Below are positions 17,001 to 24,996 of a stretch of DNA of 64,000 nucleotides, piece after piece; position 1 is the stretch's first letter; the number at the start of each line of letters is the position of its first letter. The stretch comes from an uncultured Macellibacteroides sp. Its GTDB lineage: Bacteria; Bacteroidota; Bacteroidia; Bacteroidales; Tannerellaceae. Position numbers and translations under genes: made by a program. The notes under the pieces were generated by a model. The model saw nothing but the letters and a program-made list of their open reading frames with translations. It did no database searches and was not told the origin of the DNA. The DNA lies in contig NZ_OY762974.1 of the NCBI RefSeq assembly GCF_963667135.1, positions 2,914,001 through 2,978,000 of the forward strand, given 5' to 3'.

Positions 17001-18108
17001 GGTAACGCTTTTGCTTCTGGATGCCGGTACGTGTTTTACCATCCGGGTAAGTAACGACGGAGAGGTGGTACCACCCGAAGTACGCGACGATATATTTAAA
17101 CCGTTTGTGCAATACAAAGAAGGGAATAAAAAACAAACATCCGGAACAGGCATCGGACTGGCACTTTCGCGCTCGCTAGCCGAGTTGCATGAGGGAACGC
17201 TTGAAATGGACGATTCGCTTCAAATAAACAACTTCATCTTAACGCTACCTGTAAAGCATGAGCAAACAATCCAGCTGCATCCGGAGATAAGCACTTCAAG
17301 AGACGAAACGGAAATCAAGGCAATCAATCTGCCCGAAGCCGATACACATCAAATGGCCGTTGTGCTGGTTGTGGAAGACAACCCCGAAATGAATGCCTAT
17401 ATCTGTCGTCACCTGTCGCCTTTCTATACCGTATTATCGGCAGCAAACGGACAAGCGGCTATCGAGCTGCTCGATACCAACTATGTAAACCTGATTGTTA
17501 CCGATATTGTGATGCCCCAAATTGATGGATTGGAACTTTGCAGCCGGGTAAAATCAGATCTATCTTACAGCCATATTCCGGTTGTCTTGCTAACAGCCAA
17601 ATCCAACCTTCAATCCAAGATCGAAGGAATGAGATCCGGAGCGGACGCCTATATAGAAAAACCATTTTCGGTAGAATACCTGCAGGTCTGTATATCCAAC
17701 CTGCTTACCAATCGCGAGAAGCTGAGGCAAACCTTTGTAAGCTCACCGTTCGTAAGCACCAATTCGATGGCAATAACCAAAGCAGACGAATCATTCCTTA
17801 AGAACCTGAACCTTCAGGTAGACATCCACATGCAAGATCTGGATTTTTGTCTGGACGATCTGGCAGGTATTATGAATATGAGCCGTTCAAGCCTTAACCG
17901 AAAGATAAAAGGGATGCTTGATCTGACTCCCAACGACTACATCCGCCTCGAACGACTAAAGAAAGCCGCTCAACTGTTGCAGGAAGGAGAATGCAAAATA
18001 AACGAAATCTGTTATCGTGTAGGATTCAATACCCCGTCTTACTTTACCAAATGTTTCCAAAAGCAATTCGGAGTGCTACCCAAAGATTTTGTGAAACCAA
18101 CTTTGTAG
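14083..18108 (+). CDS. Hybrid two-component system sensor/regulator (HTCS)
   Basis: A single protein of 1341 residues combining a sensor kinase and regulator, as used by Bacteroidetes to detect oligosaccharides. The ATG at 14083 is preferred over an in-frame one at 14044 because it begins a signal peptide (MGKRFHSIVCILIFSLATN) and does not overlap the SDR gene. Domains in order: a periplasmic double propeller of about a dozen repeats such as GFMWFGTKDGLNRYDG; a Y_Y_Y domain (about 727-786); a membrane helix (788-810); HisKA with phospho-His at 846 (VAHEIRTPLTL); HATPase to about 1056; a receiver with Asp 1141 (TDIVMPQIDG); and AraC-type HTH (about 1253-1341). All catalytic residues are present. 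It most likely controls the GH43 genes downstream. Confidence 0.95.
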   Translation: MGKRFHSIVCILIFSLATNFVWGITTDKDKKYYFQRLNISDGLSQNTIHDILQDSQGFMWFGTKDGLNRYDGLSIRVFRKEGGTLGNNFITTLYEDTKGNIWVGTDAGVYVYSRETESFRPFLVKSSENTVIMHPVTSIIGDKEGNIWISVDSQGLFCYKPEQNTLQNYLFNKSKQTVSGNVTHFLFDQKGRCWISIYSDNLYYTDDHFKTLKPFVSDTGDNPFKDDIINKIIAGPHQSLFVGSSKGGLKEINLQTGKVRDLLSEIKAKEPVYVREIAFNSDDELWIGTESGLYIYNMYTGKIIHLLNDDGDNYSLSDNAIYSLYKDREGGMWIGSFFGGLNYYPKGYTYFEKFYPQGADGFKFGKRVREFCKGNDGTIWIGTEDKGLFNFNPSTGRIQPFVNPKIHNNVHGLCLDGDYLWVGTFSKGLNRIHLKNKEVKTYVKAIGENTLNSNDIFTIYRSKTGVLWVGTTYGLLTYNRQTDDFTCISELNGIFVYDIQEDYSGNLWIATYANGVYYLDQSTKRWNQFVHNKNNLHSLPNDKVLSIFEDSKKRLWFTTQGGGFCQYDENNKQFIRYDSKSLSIPSNIVFNIIEDNTGIFWVTTNNGLLSFNPETLATQIYTVSSGLLSNQFNYQSGYKDDSGKIYAGSINGFIGFDPAQFTENNYTPPVVITDFLLFNRQVTVGAKKSPLTKSITLSKQITLKSNQNSFSFRIAALSYQSPKMNQLMYKLEGFDKEWFSAKEAPVINYSNLPYGTYTFMVKGSNSDGLWNETPTTLRIRILPPFYLSYGAFAGYFLIGILIIYGIFRYLKKRSAQKHRLQMDKFEREKERELYKSKIDFFTHVAHEIRTPLTLIKSPLENVLKENKFEPEVKEDLQIMSQNTNRLLDLTNQLLDFRKTENEQFRLSYVDCNISDILSAIHIRFIPLAKQRGIDFTLDLPEQTLYASCDREALMKIVSNLFSNAVNHAESYIKVTLLLLDAGTCFTIRVSNDGEVVPPEVRDDIFKPFVQYKEGNKKQTSGTGIGLALSRSLAELHEGTLEMDDSLQINNFILTLPVKHEQTIQLHPEISTSRDETEIKAINLPEADTHQMAVVLVVEDNPEMNAYICRHLSPFYTVLSAANGQAAIELLDTNYVNLIVTDIVMPQIDGLELCSRVKSDLSYSHIPVVLLTAKSNLQSKIEGMRSGADAYIEKPFSVEYLQVCISNLLTNREKLRQTFVSSPFVSTNSMAITKADESFLKNLNLQVDIHMQDLDFCLDDLAGIMNMSRSSLNRKIKGMLDLTPNDYIRLERLKKAAQLLQEGECKINEICYRVGFNTPSYFTKCFQKQFGVLPKDFVKPTL

Positions 18109-18249
18109 TTCGTTAACTTATAAGCCGGAATTATAAAGTAACCGATCTTTATTGGAACAATCTGATCAAAGGGCCTTGCAGAAAGGATATTTGATTCGAT
18201 TGTTCTATAGATTGGATAGATTGTTTCACTCTTTTTTTACTTAATCAGA

Positions 18250-18257
18250 TACATTTG
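18250..18257 (+). promoter_or_regulatory. Candidate -7 element for the GH43 gene group
   Basis: TACATTTG matches the -7 consensus 93 bases before the first GH43 gene. A TTGTTTC stretch (18221-18227) lies near the -33 position. The 242-base gap between 18108 and 18351 also holds short repeated ATTG/GAT words (TTGATTCGATTG, ATTGGATAGATTG) that could be the binding site of the hybrid regulator. Confidence 0.4.
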
Positions 18258-18350
18258 CCTTCGGTTCTATTGCGTGTTAACCGCAACAACGATTCGGAAA
18301 CACGCCAGTCGGTTTGTTTTCAGTATTTAGTCAACTTAATAAACTAATAT

Positions 18351-19313
18351 ATGAGAAAAATTCTATTCATCGCCATTGGCTTTTTTACTGTTTTCCTTTC
18401 ATGCAAAAGCGAGAAAGTTCAGGAAGTGCAAGCTGCTCCGGTTCCTTTGGGCGATCCTTTTATCATGCTTTATAACAATACCTACTATGCATACGGAACC
18501 AATGCGCAGAATGGAATTCAGGTTTATACTTCCGACAATCTAAATGAATGGACACTGTCGGATCAGATACCCGGCGGACTAGCACTCAAAAAAGAAGATG
18601 TTTGGGCGGACAGATGGTTCTGGGCTCCTGAAGTATACCATGTGAACGGTCGTTTCTATATGTACTACTCGGCCGACGAGCATATATGTGTCGCCACATC
18701 CGATTCGCCCGTGGGACCTTTTGTGCAGGCAGATCAAAAGCCAATGATTGAAGGCGAAAAATGCATTGATAATTCCCTGTTTATCGACGACGATGGAAAA
18801 CCCTATCTCTTTTTTGACAGGTTTAACGACGGCCTCAATATCTGGGTAGCCGAATTAACCGAAGACCTGCTTTGTATAAAGAAAGAAACCATGCATCCTT
18901 GTATTCATGTATCGCAAGCCTGGGAAGAGGTATGGCCAAGAGTAAATGAAGGAGCTTATGTGATGAAGCACAATGGCATATACTATATGACCTATTCGGC
19001 CAACAGCTACGAAAGTCAGTTTTACGGTATCGGATGTGCTACTGCCACAGACATTAAAGGCGATTGGGTTAAATATGCCGACAATCCCCAGCTGCAAAAA
19101 CCCGGAAATCTGGTGGGAATCGGACACAGCGCGTTCTTTACAGACAAAGAAGGTTCGTTGCGCATCGTTTTTCATGCCCATTACGATAAGCAAAAAATAC
19201 ATCCAAGAGGCATGTATATTGGTCGCGCTTCCTTTCAACCCACGGATAGTGTCGATAAACTTGTGATCGACCCTGATTACATAACCCCTGTTCTGTCTGG
19301 AACAGCCCATTAA
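18351..19313 (+). CDS. GH43-family glycoside hydrolase, lipoprotein
   Basis: A 320-residue surface or periplasmic lipoprotein (signal peptide to FLSCKSE). The five-bladed GH43 propeller is marked by PLGDPFIMLYNNTYYAYGT with the base Asp near residue 36, WAPEVYHVNGRFYMYYS, the pKa-modulating Asp in CIDNSLFIDDDGKPYLFF (near 143), the acid Glu in NEGAYVMKHNGIYYMTYSA (near 202), and the GIGHSAFF loop. The three acidic residues are present. GH43 members act mainly as arabinofuranosidases, xylosidases or arabinanases; the exact subfamily cannot be assigned by eye. It is 31 bases ahead of a second GH43. Confidence 0.9.
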   Translation: MRKILFIAIGFFTVFLSCKSEKVQEVQAAPVPLGDPFIMLYNNTYYAYGTNAQNGIQVYTSDNLNEWTLSDQIPGGLALKKEDVWADRWFWAPEVYHVNGRFYMYYSADEHICVATSDSPVGPFVQADQKPMIEGEKCIDNSLFIDDDGKPYLFFDRFNDGLNIWVAELTEDLLCIKKETMHPCIHVSQAWEEVWPRVNEGAYVMKHNGIYYMTYSANSYESQFYGIGCATATDIKGDWVKYADNPQLQKPGNLVGIGHSAFFTDKEGSLRIVFHAHYDKQKIHPRGMYIGRASFQPTDSVDKLVIDPDYITPVLSGTAH

Positions 19314-19344
19314 TTGTAACGTATTTATACATTAAAATAATTCC

Positions 19345-20352
19345 ATGAAAACAGCTTTAAATTTATTGGTATTCTGCAGCATGCTATCCTGTTCGTCGGG
19401 ATCATACGGCGAAACCGTACCGGAAGAAGTACCGGTAGTTAAACCCGGTTATAGAAATCCGGTAGTCAACTTCAGTCTGCCCGATCCAACAATCATTCAG
19501 GCGGCCGACAGTACCTTTTACCTCTATGCCACCGAAGATATCCGAAATGTGCCCATTCTTCATTCGTCCGATCTTATTAACTGGACAGAGATCGGAACCG
19601 CTTTCACCGACCAGACGCGTCCCTCGTTCGAACCCAAAGGTGGAATCTGGGCTCCGGATATCAACCGCATTGGCGACACATACGTTCTTTATTACTCTAT
19701 GTCGGTTTGGGGAGGAGAGTGGACCTGTGGTATTGGTGTGGCAACCTCGGATAAGCCCGAAGGACCTTTCGTTGATAAAGGGATGCTGTTCAGAAGCAAC
19801 GAAATAGGTGTGCAAAACTCCATCGATCCGTTTTTTATAGAAGATAATGGAGCAAAATACCTGTTCTGGGGAAGCTTCCGTGGAATTTACTCCATCGAAC
19901 TGGCGGACAATGGACTTTCTGTTAAAGCCGGAGCCCAAAAGAAACAAGTAGCCGGAACTGCTTATGAAGGAACCTATATCCATAAGCACAACGGTTACTA
20001 TTACCTTTTTGCTTCCACCGGTACCTGTTGCGAAGGACTTAAGAGTACCTATACAACTGTGGTGGGACGTTCGGAAAACCTCTTTGGACCCTATTTCGAT
20101 AAAAGCGGACAGACCATGCTTACGAACCATCACGAAGTGCTGATCCAAAAGAATGCCTCCTTTGTGGGAACCGGTCACAATTCCGAAATCGTGTCAGACA
20201 AAGCCGGAAACGACTGGATATTCTACCACGGAGTAGACGTAAATAATCCACATGGCCGCGTGCTTTTGCTGGATCGGGTGCAGTGGAAGGATGGTTGGCC
20301 CCTCATTAAAACGAGTTCTCCTTCAACCGGATCGGATAAACCTGTATTTTAA
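19345..20352 (+). CDS. GH43-family hydrolase, arabinan endo-1,5-alpha-L-arabinosidase-like
   Basis: A 335-residue lipoprotein (signal peptide to SMLSCSSG). GH43 motifs are RNPVVNFSLPDPTIIQA with catalytic Asp, GGIWAPDINRIGDTYVLYYSMS, the NSIDPFFIEDNGAKYLFWGSF block carrying the second Asp, and AYEGTYIHKHNGYYYLFAS carrying the acid Glu. The STGTCCEG and YTTVVGRS segments and GTGHNSEI with a metal-coordinating His are typical of endo-arabinanases (GH43_4/5). It probably cleaves internal alpha-1,5 linkages of arabinan or a related polymer. It is 15 bases upstream of the next gene, so one operon is likely. Confidence 0.9.
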   Translation: MKTALNLLVFCSMLSCSSGSYGETVPEEVPVVKPGYRNPVVNFSLPDPTIIQAADSTFYLYATEDIRNVPILHSSDLINWTEIGTAFTDQTRPSFEPKGGIWAPDINRIGDTYVLYYSMSVWGGEWTCGIGVATSDKPEGPFVDKGMLFRSNEIGVQNSIDPFFIEDNGAKYLFWGSFRGIYSIELADNGLSVKAGAQKKQVAGTAYEGTYIHKHNGYYYLFASTGTCCEGLKSTYTTVVGRSENLFGPYFDKSGQTMLTNHHEVLIQKNASFVGTGHNSEIVSDKAGNDWIFYHGVDVNNPHGRVLLLDRVQWKDGWPLIKTSSPSTGSDKPVF

Positions 20353-20367
20353 TAATAAGCAAGCTAT

Positions 20368-22410
20368 ATGATATTTGATTGTAAAAAAATCGTGATGGGA
20401 GCCATGCTCGCTTCCGCCTTTTCAATTTTCAGCCTACGTGCAGATACCTATGGACCGCAGAACACAACCGCCAGCCTGGCATTAAAAGTTCCCGGAAACA
20501 ATGCCACAGAGTATCCGCTAACGTTCAGCAGTCTTTCAAACAGTAATTTCACGTACCAACTCACGGCAGCCAAACCACTTCCGGTAACCATCTTCCAGAA
20601 GGTAACCGAAAAAGGTGCACTCAAAGAGCTAACCGTATATATTACAGCCACCGAAGAGGTATACCTCCATTACGGTCAGCAGCTAAAAACAGGCTTCCGG
20701 CACGACGACTGTCTGTTTTATCTGCCCGGATTCTGGTACCGCCGCAACCTGCGTTCGCCCAAAGAAGCACCTTCTTTCCATACGTCCGATAGCTGGACTG
20801 TGCGCGAAGATCGTTTAAGTGCACCCCTTACAGGAATCTACGACGAAAAAAGCGGTAAGTCATTCACCGTTGCCAGAAAAGATGCCTTTACCCACGAAGC
20901 CCTTACCTCGCATAAAGAAGGAGATGTGGTTATATCCGGTAAGACATCCCTCGGATTTACCGGTTTCGAAAACAAAGAAGGAGTAGCCAATCTGTCATTT
21001 GGATTTCCCTACCAGGAAACCCCCAAGACCTACATCCGCAAATTAACACTGGCACCTTCCGTAAGAGCATTCCAGCACATGGAAAAAGGAGAAACCATCA
21101 TTCTTACCTGGGAGATTCAGGAAAACCAGTCGGCCGACTATTCTTCCTTTGTACAGCGGATGTGGGAATATGCCTTCGATGCATTTAAGCCGCAACCAGT
21201 GGCAACAGACTACACGACAGACAGAATGAAAGAGGTGATTAGTAATTACTTTACCGAAAGTTTTGTAGGAGATAAACCATTGGTGTACACTTCGGGCGTG
21301 CATTTACCAACCGCCAACTGTACCCCGGGGGGTATCGCTGAGGTGGGATTTGTGGGACGCGTTCTGCTAAACGCCTTTAATGCCCTCGAATACGGCGAAC
21401 AACAAAAGCGCGCAGCCCTGCCCGAACAAAGCTCGCGTATATTTGAAAGTTATCTGGCAAACGGATTTACAACTGCCGGATTCTTCAAGGAGTTCGTAGA
21501 CTTTAAAACTGGATTCGAAGAACCGGTGCATAGCATCCGCCGTCAGTCAGAAGGCGTATATGCCATGCTTCACTACCTGCAGTACGAAAAAGAACAAGGA
21601 CGTAAACATCCCCAGTGGGATAAGAAGATGAAACACATGCTCGACATGTTCCTTCGCCTTCAGCAAGCAGACGGGAGCTTCCCCCGAAAATTCAACGACG
21701 ACTTTACCACTCTAGACAAAAGCGGCGGAAGTACCCCTTCGGCAACACTGCCTCTGGTAATGGGTTACAAATACTTCAACGACAAGCGCTACCTCGATGG
21801 GGCCAAACGCACAGCCGCTTACCTGGAAAAGGAATTGATCTCCAAGGCAGACTATTTCTCATCCACGCTCGACGCCAACTGCGAAGATAAGGAAGCTTCC
21901 CTTTACGCAGCCACCGCCACCTATTACCTGGCGTTGGTATCCAAGGGACAGGAAAAAGAACACTATGCGTCGCTCACCAAAAAAGCAGCCTACTTTGCCT
22001 TGTCGTGGTACTACGTATGGGATGTACCCTTTGCCCGCGGACAAATGCTTGGCGACCTGGGCATGAAAACAAGAGGGTGGGGTAATGTGTCGGTCGAAAA
22101 TAATCACATCGACGTATTTATCTTCGAATTTGCCTCCATCCTGAACTGGTTATCAACCCAATACAACGAACCGCGTTTTGCAGGATTCGCCGAAGTAATC
22201 TCCAGTTCCATGAAGCAATTGCTACCCTACGAAGGACACCTCTGCGGAGTAGTCGCCAAAGGCTATTATCCCGAAGTGGTACAACATACCCAGTGGGATT
22301 ACGGTAAAAACGGCAAAGGATTCTACAACGACATTTTCGCTCCGGGCTGGACAGTTGCTTCCCTTTGGGAACTATACACTCCCGGCCGTGCCGAAAGGTT
22401 TTTGCGGTAA
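20368..22410 (+). CDS. Secreted protein of unknown function, probable (alpha/alpha) barrel glycosidase-like
   Basis: A 680-residue exported protein (signal peptide to about SLRADTY). Residues about 25-265 are beta-rich; about 280-675 are helical, with spaced Trp/Tyr/acidic clusters (HSIRRQSEGVYAMLHYLQYE, QQADGSFPRKFND, DANCEDKEASLYAATATYYLAL, SVENNHIDVFIFEFA). A beta-sandwich followed by a six-hairpin-type barrel is the layout of several glycoside hydrolase and lyase families, but I do not recognise a specific one. No CAZy assignment is claimed. Its position as last gene after two GH43 enzymes suggests a role in the same polysaccharide breakdown. Confidence 0.75.
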   Translation: MIFDCKKIVMGAMLASAFSIFSLRADTYGPQNTTASLALKVPGNNATEYPLTFSSLSNSNFTYQLTAAKPLPVTIFQKVTEKGALKELTVYITATEEVYLHYGQQLKTGFRHDDCLFYLPGFWYRRNLRSPKEAPSFHTSDSWTVREDRLSAPLTGIYDEKSGKSFTVARKDAFTHEALTSHKEGDVVISGKTSLGFTGFENKEGVANLSFGFPYQETPKTYIRKLTLAPSVRAFQHMEKGETIILTWEIQENQSADYSSFVQRMWEYAFDAFKPQPVATDYTTDRMKEVISNYFTESFVGDKPLVYTSGVHLPTANCTPGGIAEVGFVGRVLLNAFNALEYGEQQKRAALPEQSSRIFESYLANGFTTAGFFKEFVDFKTGFEEPVHSIRRQSEGVYAMLHYLQYEKEQGRKHPQWDKKMKHMLDMFLRLQQADGSFPRKFNDDFTTLDKSGGSTPSATLPLVMGYKYFNDKRYLDGAKRTAAYLEKELISKADYFSSTLDANCEDKEASLYAATATYYLALVSKGQEKEHYASLTKKAAYFALSWYYVWDVPFARGQMLGDLGMKTRGWGNVSVENNHIDVFIFEFASILNWLSTQYNEPRFAGFAEVISSSMKQLLPYEGHLCGVVAKGYYPEVVQHTQWDYGKNGKGFYNDIFAPGWTVASLWELYTPGRAERFLR

Positions 22411-22424
22411 AAAATTTAATATAA

Positions 22425-22506
22425 TTTTGAACTTTCAAACATAGGACTTTGAGTTGCGAAAGTATATACTTTGGCAACTCAAAGTCCTATGTTTGAAAGT
22501 TCAAAA
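22425..22506. repeat. 82-base near-perfect palindrome (33-bp perfect arms)
   Basis: The arms 22425-22457 and 22474-22506 are exact reverse complements over 33 bases. The 16-base centre contains AAAGTAT/ATACTTT (22459-22472), itself a perfect palindrome, separated from the arms only by one G opposite G. The whole can form a hairpin or cruciform of 40 base pairs with one mismatch. It begins 14 bases after the previous gene's stop. It is much longer than a terminator and encodes nothing plausible. Confidence 0.9.
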
Positions 22507-22544
22507 AGTCCCGGGGAAAATTCACCTTTCCCGGGACTTTTTTT
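22503..22544 (+). terminator. Strong intrinsic terminator after the GH43 group
   Basis: AAAAAGTCCCGGG (22503-22515) pairs with CCCGGGACTTTTT (22530-22542), 13 bp, followed by T's to 22544. Its 5' A's overlap the last bases of the 33-bp palindrome arm, so the two structures compete. A further CCCGGGAAA copy is at 22550-22558. Confidence 0.8.
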
Positions 22545-22572
22545 CTCTTCCCGGGAAAGTTTATATTAAAAA

Positions 22573-22703
22573 TAGCCTTCATTCCTTCACTTTTTCCTTT
22601 AAGAAGATGACAATCAGTAAATTAAAAGTGAAGGCTATCCTTTTTTAGCCTTCACTTTTCGCTAAAAATCCTTCACTTTTGCCTTCATAGCCTTCACTTT
22701 TCG
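22573..22703. repeat. Iteron-like repeats upstream of the VirE-type gene
   Basis: The word CCTTCACTTTT occurs on the plus strand at 22584, 22649, 22670 and 22691, and inverted at 22624-22634. The last three copies start exactly 21 bases apart, two helical turns. Two are part of the longer TAGCCTTCACTTTTCG (22646-22661 and 22688-22703). Partial copies TAGCCTTCAT and GCCTTCAT flank them. Phased direct repeats before a replication-type gene look like binding sites for an initiator or repressor. The rest of the 413-base gap (22704-22823) is AT-rich leader with a TATCTTTA -7-like box at 22789-22796. Confidence 0.8.
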
Positions 22704-22823
22704 GATAAAAACTGAAAATACATCCTCTTTTTGAAGGAGGAAAATTCATTTTTTGACTATTTAATAGTTAATGTATAAATTAAAGAGTTATCTTTACGTT
22801 TTTACTAATTATAAATAAATACT

Positions 22824-24899
22824 ATGAAAGTAACCCGGTTTAGCGGTGATGGGAAAACCCAAAAGAGTGTTGAGTTATCAGAACTTATCGAATCAATGAA
22901 AACAGATGGGAAGGGAAGCCCCGTTTCCCGGCTCCGGCAACAAATAAAAGAAAGCATACGAGGAATCCGTTGCCATAGCGCGGACAAACTTCCTGTTATT
23001 ACCTTTGCAACCACCTTTCGGAATCACAACGAACAGATACGGTTTTCCGGCTACAACGGATTGATACTGTTGGAAGTAAACCGACTGATGAACAACGATG
23101 AAGCACGCCGTGTCCGCGACCTGGCCTCGGAATCCCTTCAAACCATGGTAGCTTTTATCGGTTCGGGCGGACGAAGCGTCAAAATTGTCGTACCCTTTAC
23201 TCTTCCCGACGGATCATTGCCACAAAACGAGAAACAGGCGGAGCTGTTTCATGCCCATGCCTATCGACGGGCGGCAGCCTATTACAAGGAACAGTTGCAA
23301 AAACATGTGGAGATTAAGAAACCAGGTCTACAACGGGGATGCCGCCTCTCGGTTGATCCCTCCCTTTATTACAATCCGTTGGCAGTGTCCATTCAGATGA
23401 AGCAACCCCTGCAACTTCCCGATGAGGTAACCTATACGGAAACCGTAAACAAGGAATCCGATCCGTTGCTGCGTATGATGCCCGGACTGGAACGAAGCCG
23501 CATCATCTCCCTTCTTTTCGAAAGCTGCCTGAAGGACGCCATGGAAACCACCGGTATAACGGCCAACGACAAAGACCCGAAGCCCTTTCTTATCCGGCTG
23601 GCAGAAAACTGTTTTCGCTCGGCCATACCCGAAGAGGATGTCATCAAGTGGTCGCTTGTCCATACCCCTTTTAACCGCTTCGACCCCGAGCTGCGTGCCA
23701 CGGTTCGCACAACCTACGAGGTAGGGAAAAACTTCGGAGGAAATCCCTGCGTTAATAAGGCACGGACGCTTATCATGCAGCTGGAGGAATTCATGCAGCG
23801 GCGCTACGAGTTCCGGCGCAACATTATCCGGGGCGATGTGGAGTACCGCGAGCGTGAATCATTCTATTTTGATTTTAAACCTGTAACCGAAGAAGAGTTG
23901 AACGGCATTGGCATCATGGCGCACAAAGAGGAAATCGAAGTGTGGGACCGTGATGTGAAACGCTATGTTTTTTCCAATAAGATACCGACCTACAATCCTA
24001 TCGACGACTATTTGGATAGCCTGCCCGAGTGGGATGGCAAAGACAGGATACGTCCGCTTGCCGGCACCATCACTTGTACCAATCCCAAGTGGAGCGAGCT
24101 ATTTTACATTTGGTTCCTCAGCATGGTGGCACACTGGAAACAAATGGATCAATCGCACGCCAACAGCTCCCTGCCTTTGCTGATAGGCGACCAAGGTTGT
24201 GGTAAATCCACCTGGTGCCGCAACCTGTTGCCCCTCGAACTAAGGGAATACTATACCGACAGCATCGACCTTTCAAACAAGCGCAACGCCGAACTTGCCT
24301 TGAACCGCTACGCCCTGATCAACATCGACGAGTACGACTCTATTAAAAGCAAAGACCAGAGTTTCCTGAAACACCTCCTGCAGAAGCCCGAGCTCAACAC
24401 CCGTTTACCTTTCAAACGCAGCGCCGGTATACTGAAACGCTATGCCTCCTTTATCGCTACCTGCAATAACTTCGACTTGCTGACCGATCCAACCGGAAGT
24501 CGCCGTTACCTCTGCATAGAAATACAAGGCACCATCAACCACAGCCACCCGGTAGATCATGCCCAACTTTACGCCCAGGCCATATCCGCCCTGCGTGCCG
24601 GTCAACGCTACTGGTTCACGAAAGAAGAAGAAACCGAAACAACCGAAAGCAACACCCAGTTTCAGCAAATACCCCTGGAAGAACAACTCTTCCACCAACA
24701 CTTCCGCGCCCCGGTCAACGATGAAGAAGGCGAGTACCTGCCCGCCATCGAAATCCTCCAACTCCTCCAGCAACGAAGCAAAACAAAATTCAGCAACACC
24801 TCCATGAACAGCTTCGGCCGCCTGCTCCTAAAGAACAAAATACCCAAGAAGCACACCAATGCCGGCAATGTGTATAGGGTGGTGGACAGAAATAATTAA
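22824..24899 (+). CDS. VirE/VapE-like primase-helicase with BT4734-type N-terminal domain
   Basis: A 691-residue protein. Residues about 40-190 resemble the BT4734-like (VirE N-terminal) domain, about 370-610 the VirE/VapE P-loop domain with LPEWDGKDRI, Walker A LLIGDQGCGKST (about 452-463), an acidic ALINIDEYDSI Walker B and an RYASFIATCNN arginine-finger-like stretch, and the last 70 residues the DUF3874 domain (MNSFGRLLLKNKIPKKH). These proteins occur on Bacteroides chromosomes and mobile elements and resemble phage/satellite replicative helicases. It is monocistronic, preceded by phased repeats and a large palindrome, and visibly more GC-rich than the defence genes after it. Its function in the host is not known. 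Confidence 0.82.
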   Translation: MKVTRFSGDGKTQKSVELSELIESMKTDGKGSPVSRLRQQIKESIRGIRCHSADKLPVITFATTFRNHNEQIRFSGYNGLILLEVNRLMNNDEARRVRDLASESLQTMVAFIGSGGRSVKIVVPFTLPDGSLPQNEKQAELFHAHAYRRAAAYYKEQLQKHVEIKKPGLQRGCRLSVDPSLYYNPLAVSIQMKQPLQLPDEVTYTETVNKESDPLLRMMPGLERSRIISLLFESCLKDAMETTGITANDKDPKPFLIRLAENCFRSAIPEEDVIKWSLVHTPFNRFDPELRATVRTTYEVGKNFGGNPCVNKARTLIMQLEEFMQRRYEFRRNIIRGDVEYRERESFYFDFKPVTEEELNGIGIMAHKEEIEVWDRDVKRYVFSNKIPTYNPIDDYLDSLPEWDGKDRIRPLAGTITCTNPKWSELFYIWFLSMVAHWKQMDQSHANSSLPLLIGDQGCGKSTWCRNLLPLELREYYTDSIDLSNKRNAELALNRYALINIDEYDSIKSKDQSFLKHLLQKPELNTRLPFKRSAGILKRYASFIATCNNFDLLTDPTGSRRYLCIEIQGTINHSHPVDHAQLYAQAISALRAGQRYWFTKEEETETTESNTQFQQIPLEEQLFHQHFRAPVNDEEGEYLPAIEILQLLQQRSKTKFSNTSMNSFGRLLLKNKIPKKHTNAGNVYRVVDRNN

Positions 24900-24970
24900 A
24901 ATACAAACTTAAAACGAGTATAGGCTACCAATTTTTTTAATTCAATGAGTCAATAGTAAAGAATATGTTT

Positions 24971-24978
24971 TACATTTG
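24971..24978 (+). promoter_or_regulatory. Candidate -7 element of the defence operon
   Basis: TACATTTG matches the -7 consensus and lies 18 bases before the first gene start at 24997. No -33 match at the normal distance. Confidence 0.45.
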
Positions 24979-24996
24979 TAGAAAGAAGTTAATGTT

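Noticed and set aside
19402-20178. Long minus-strand open frame (258 codons) inside the second GH43 gene
   Set aside because: It is antisense to a gene with clear catalytic motifs, has no recognisable domain and no promoter, and is a frame shadow.
22454-22648. Small plus-strand open frame across the palindrome and terminator
   Set aside because: The frame runs through the palindrome arm and hairpins; the encoded peptide is low complexity with no start signal. Treated as non-coding.
22573-22703. CRISPR array
   Set aside because: The repeat unit is only about 11-16 bases, the spacing is 21 bases, one copy is inverted, and there are no unique spacers or cas genes.
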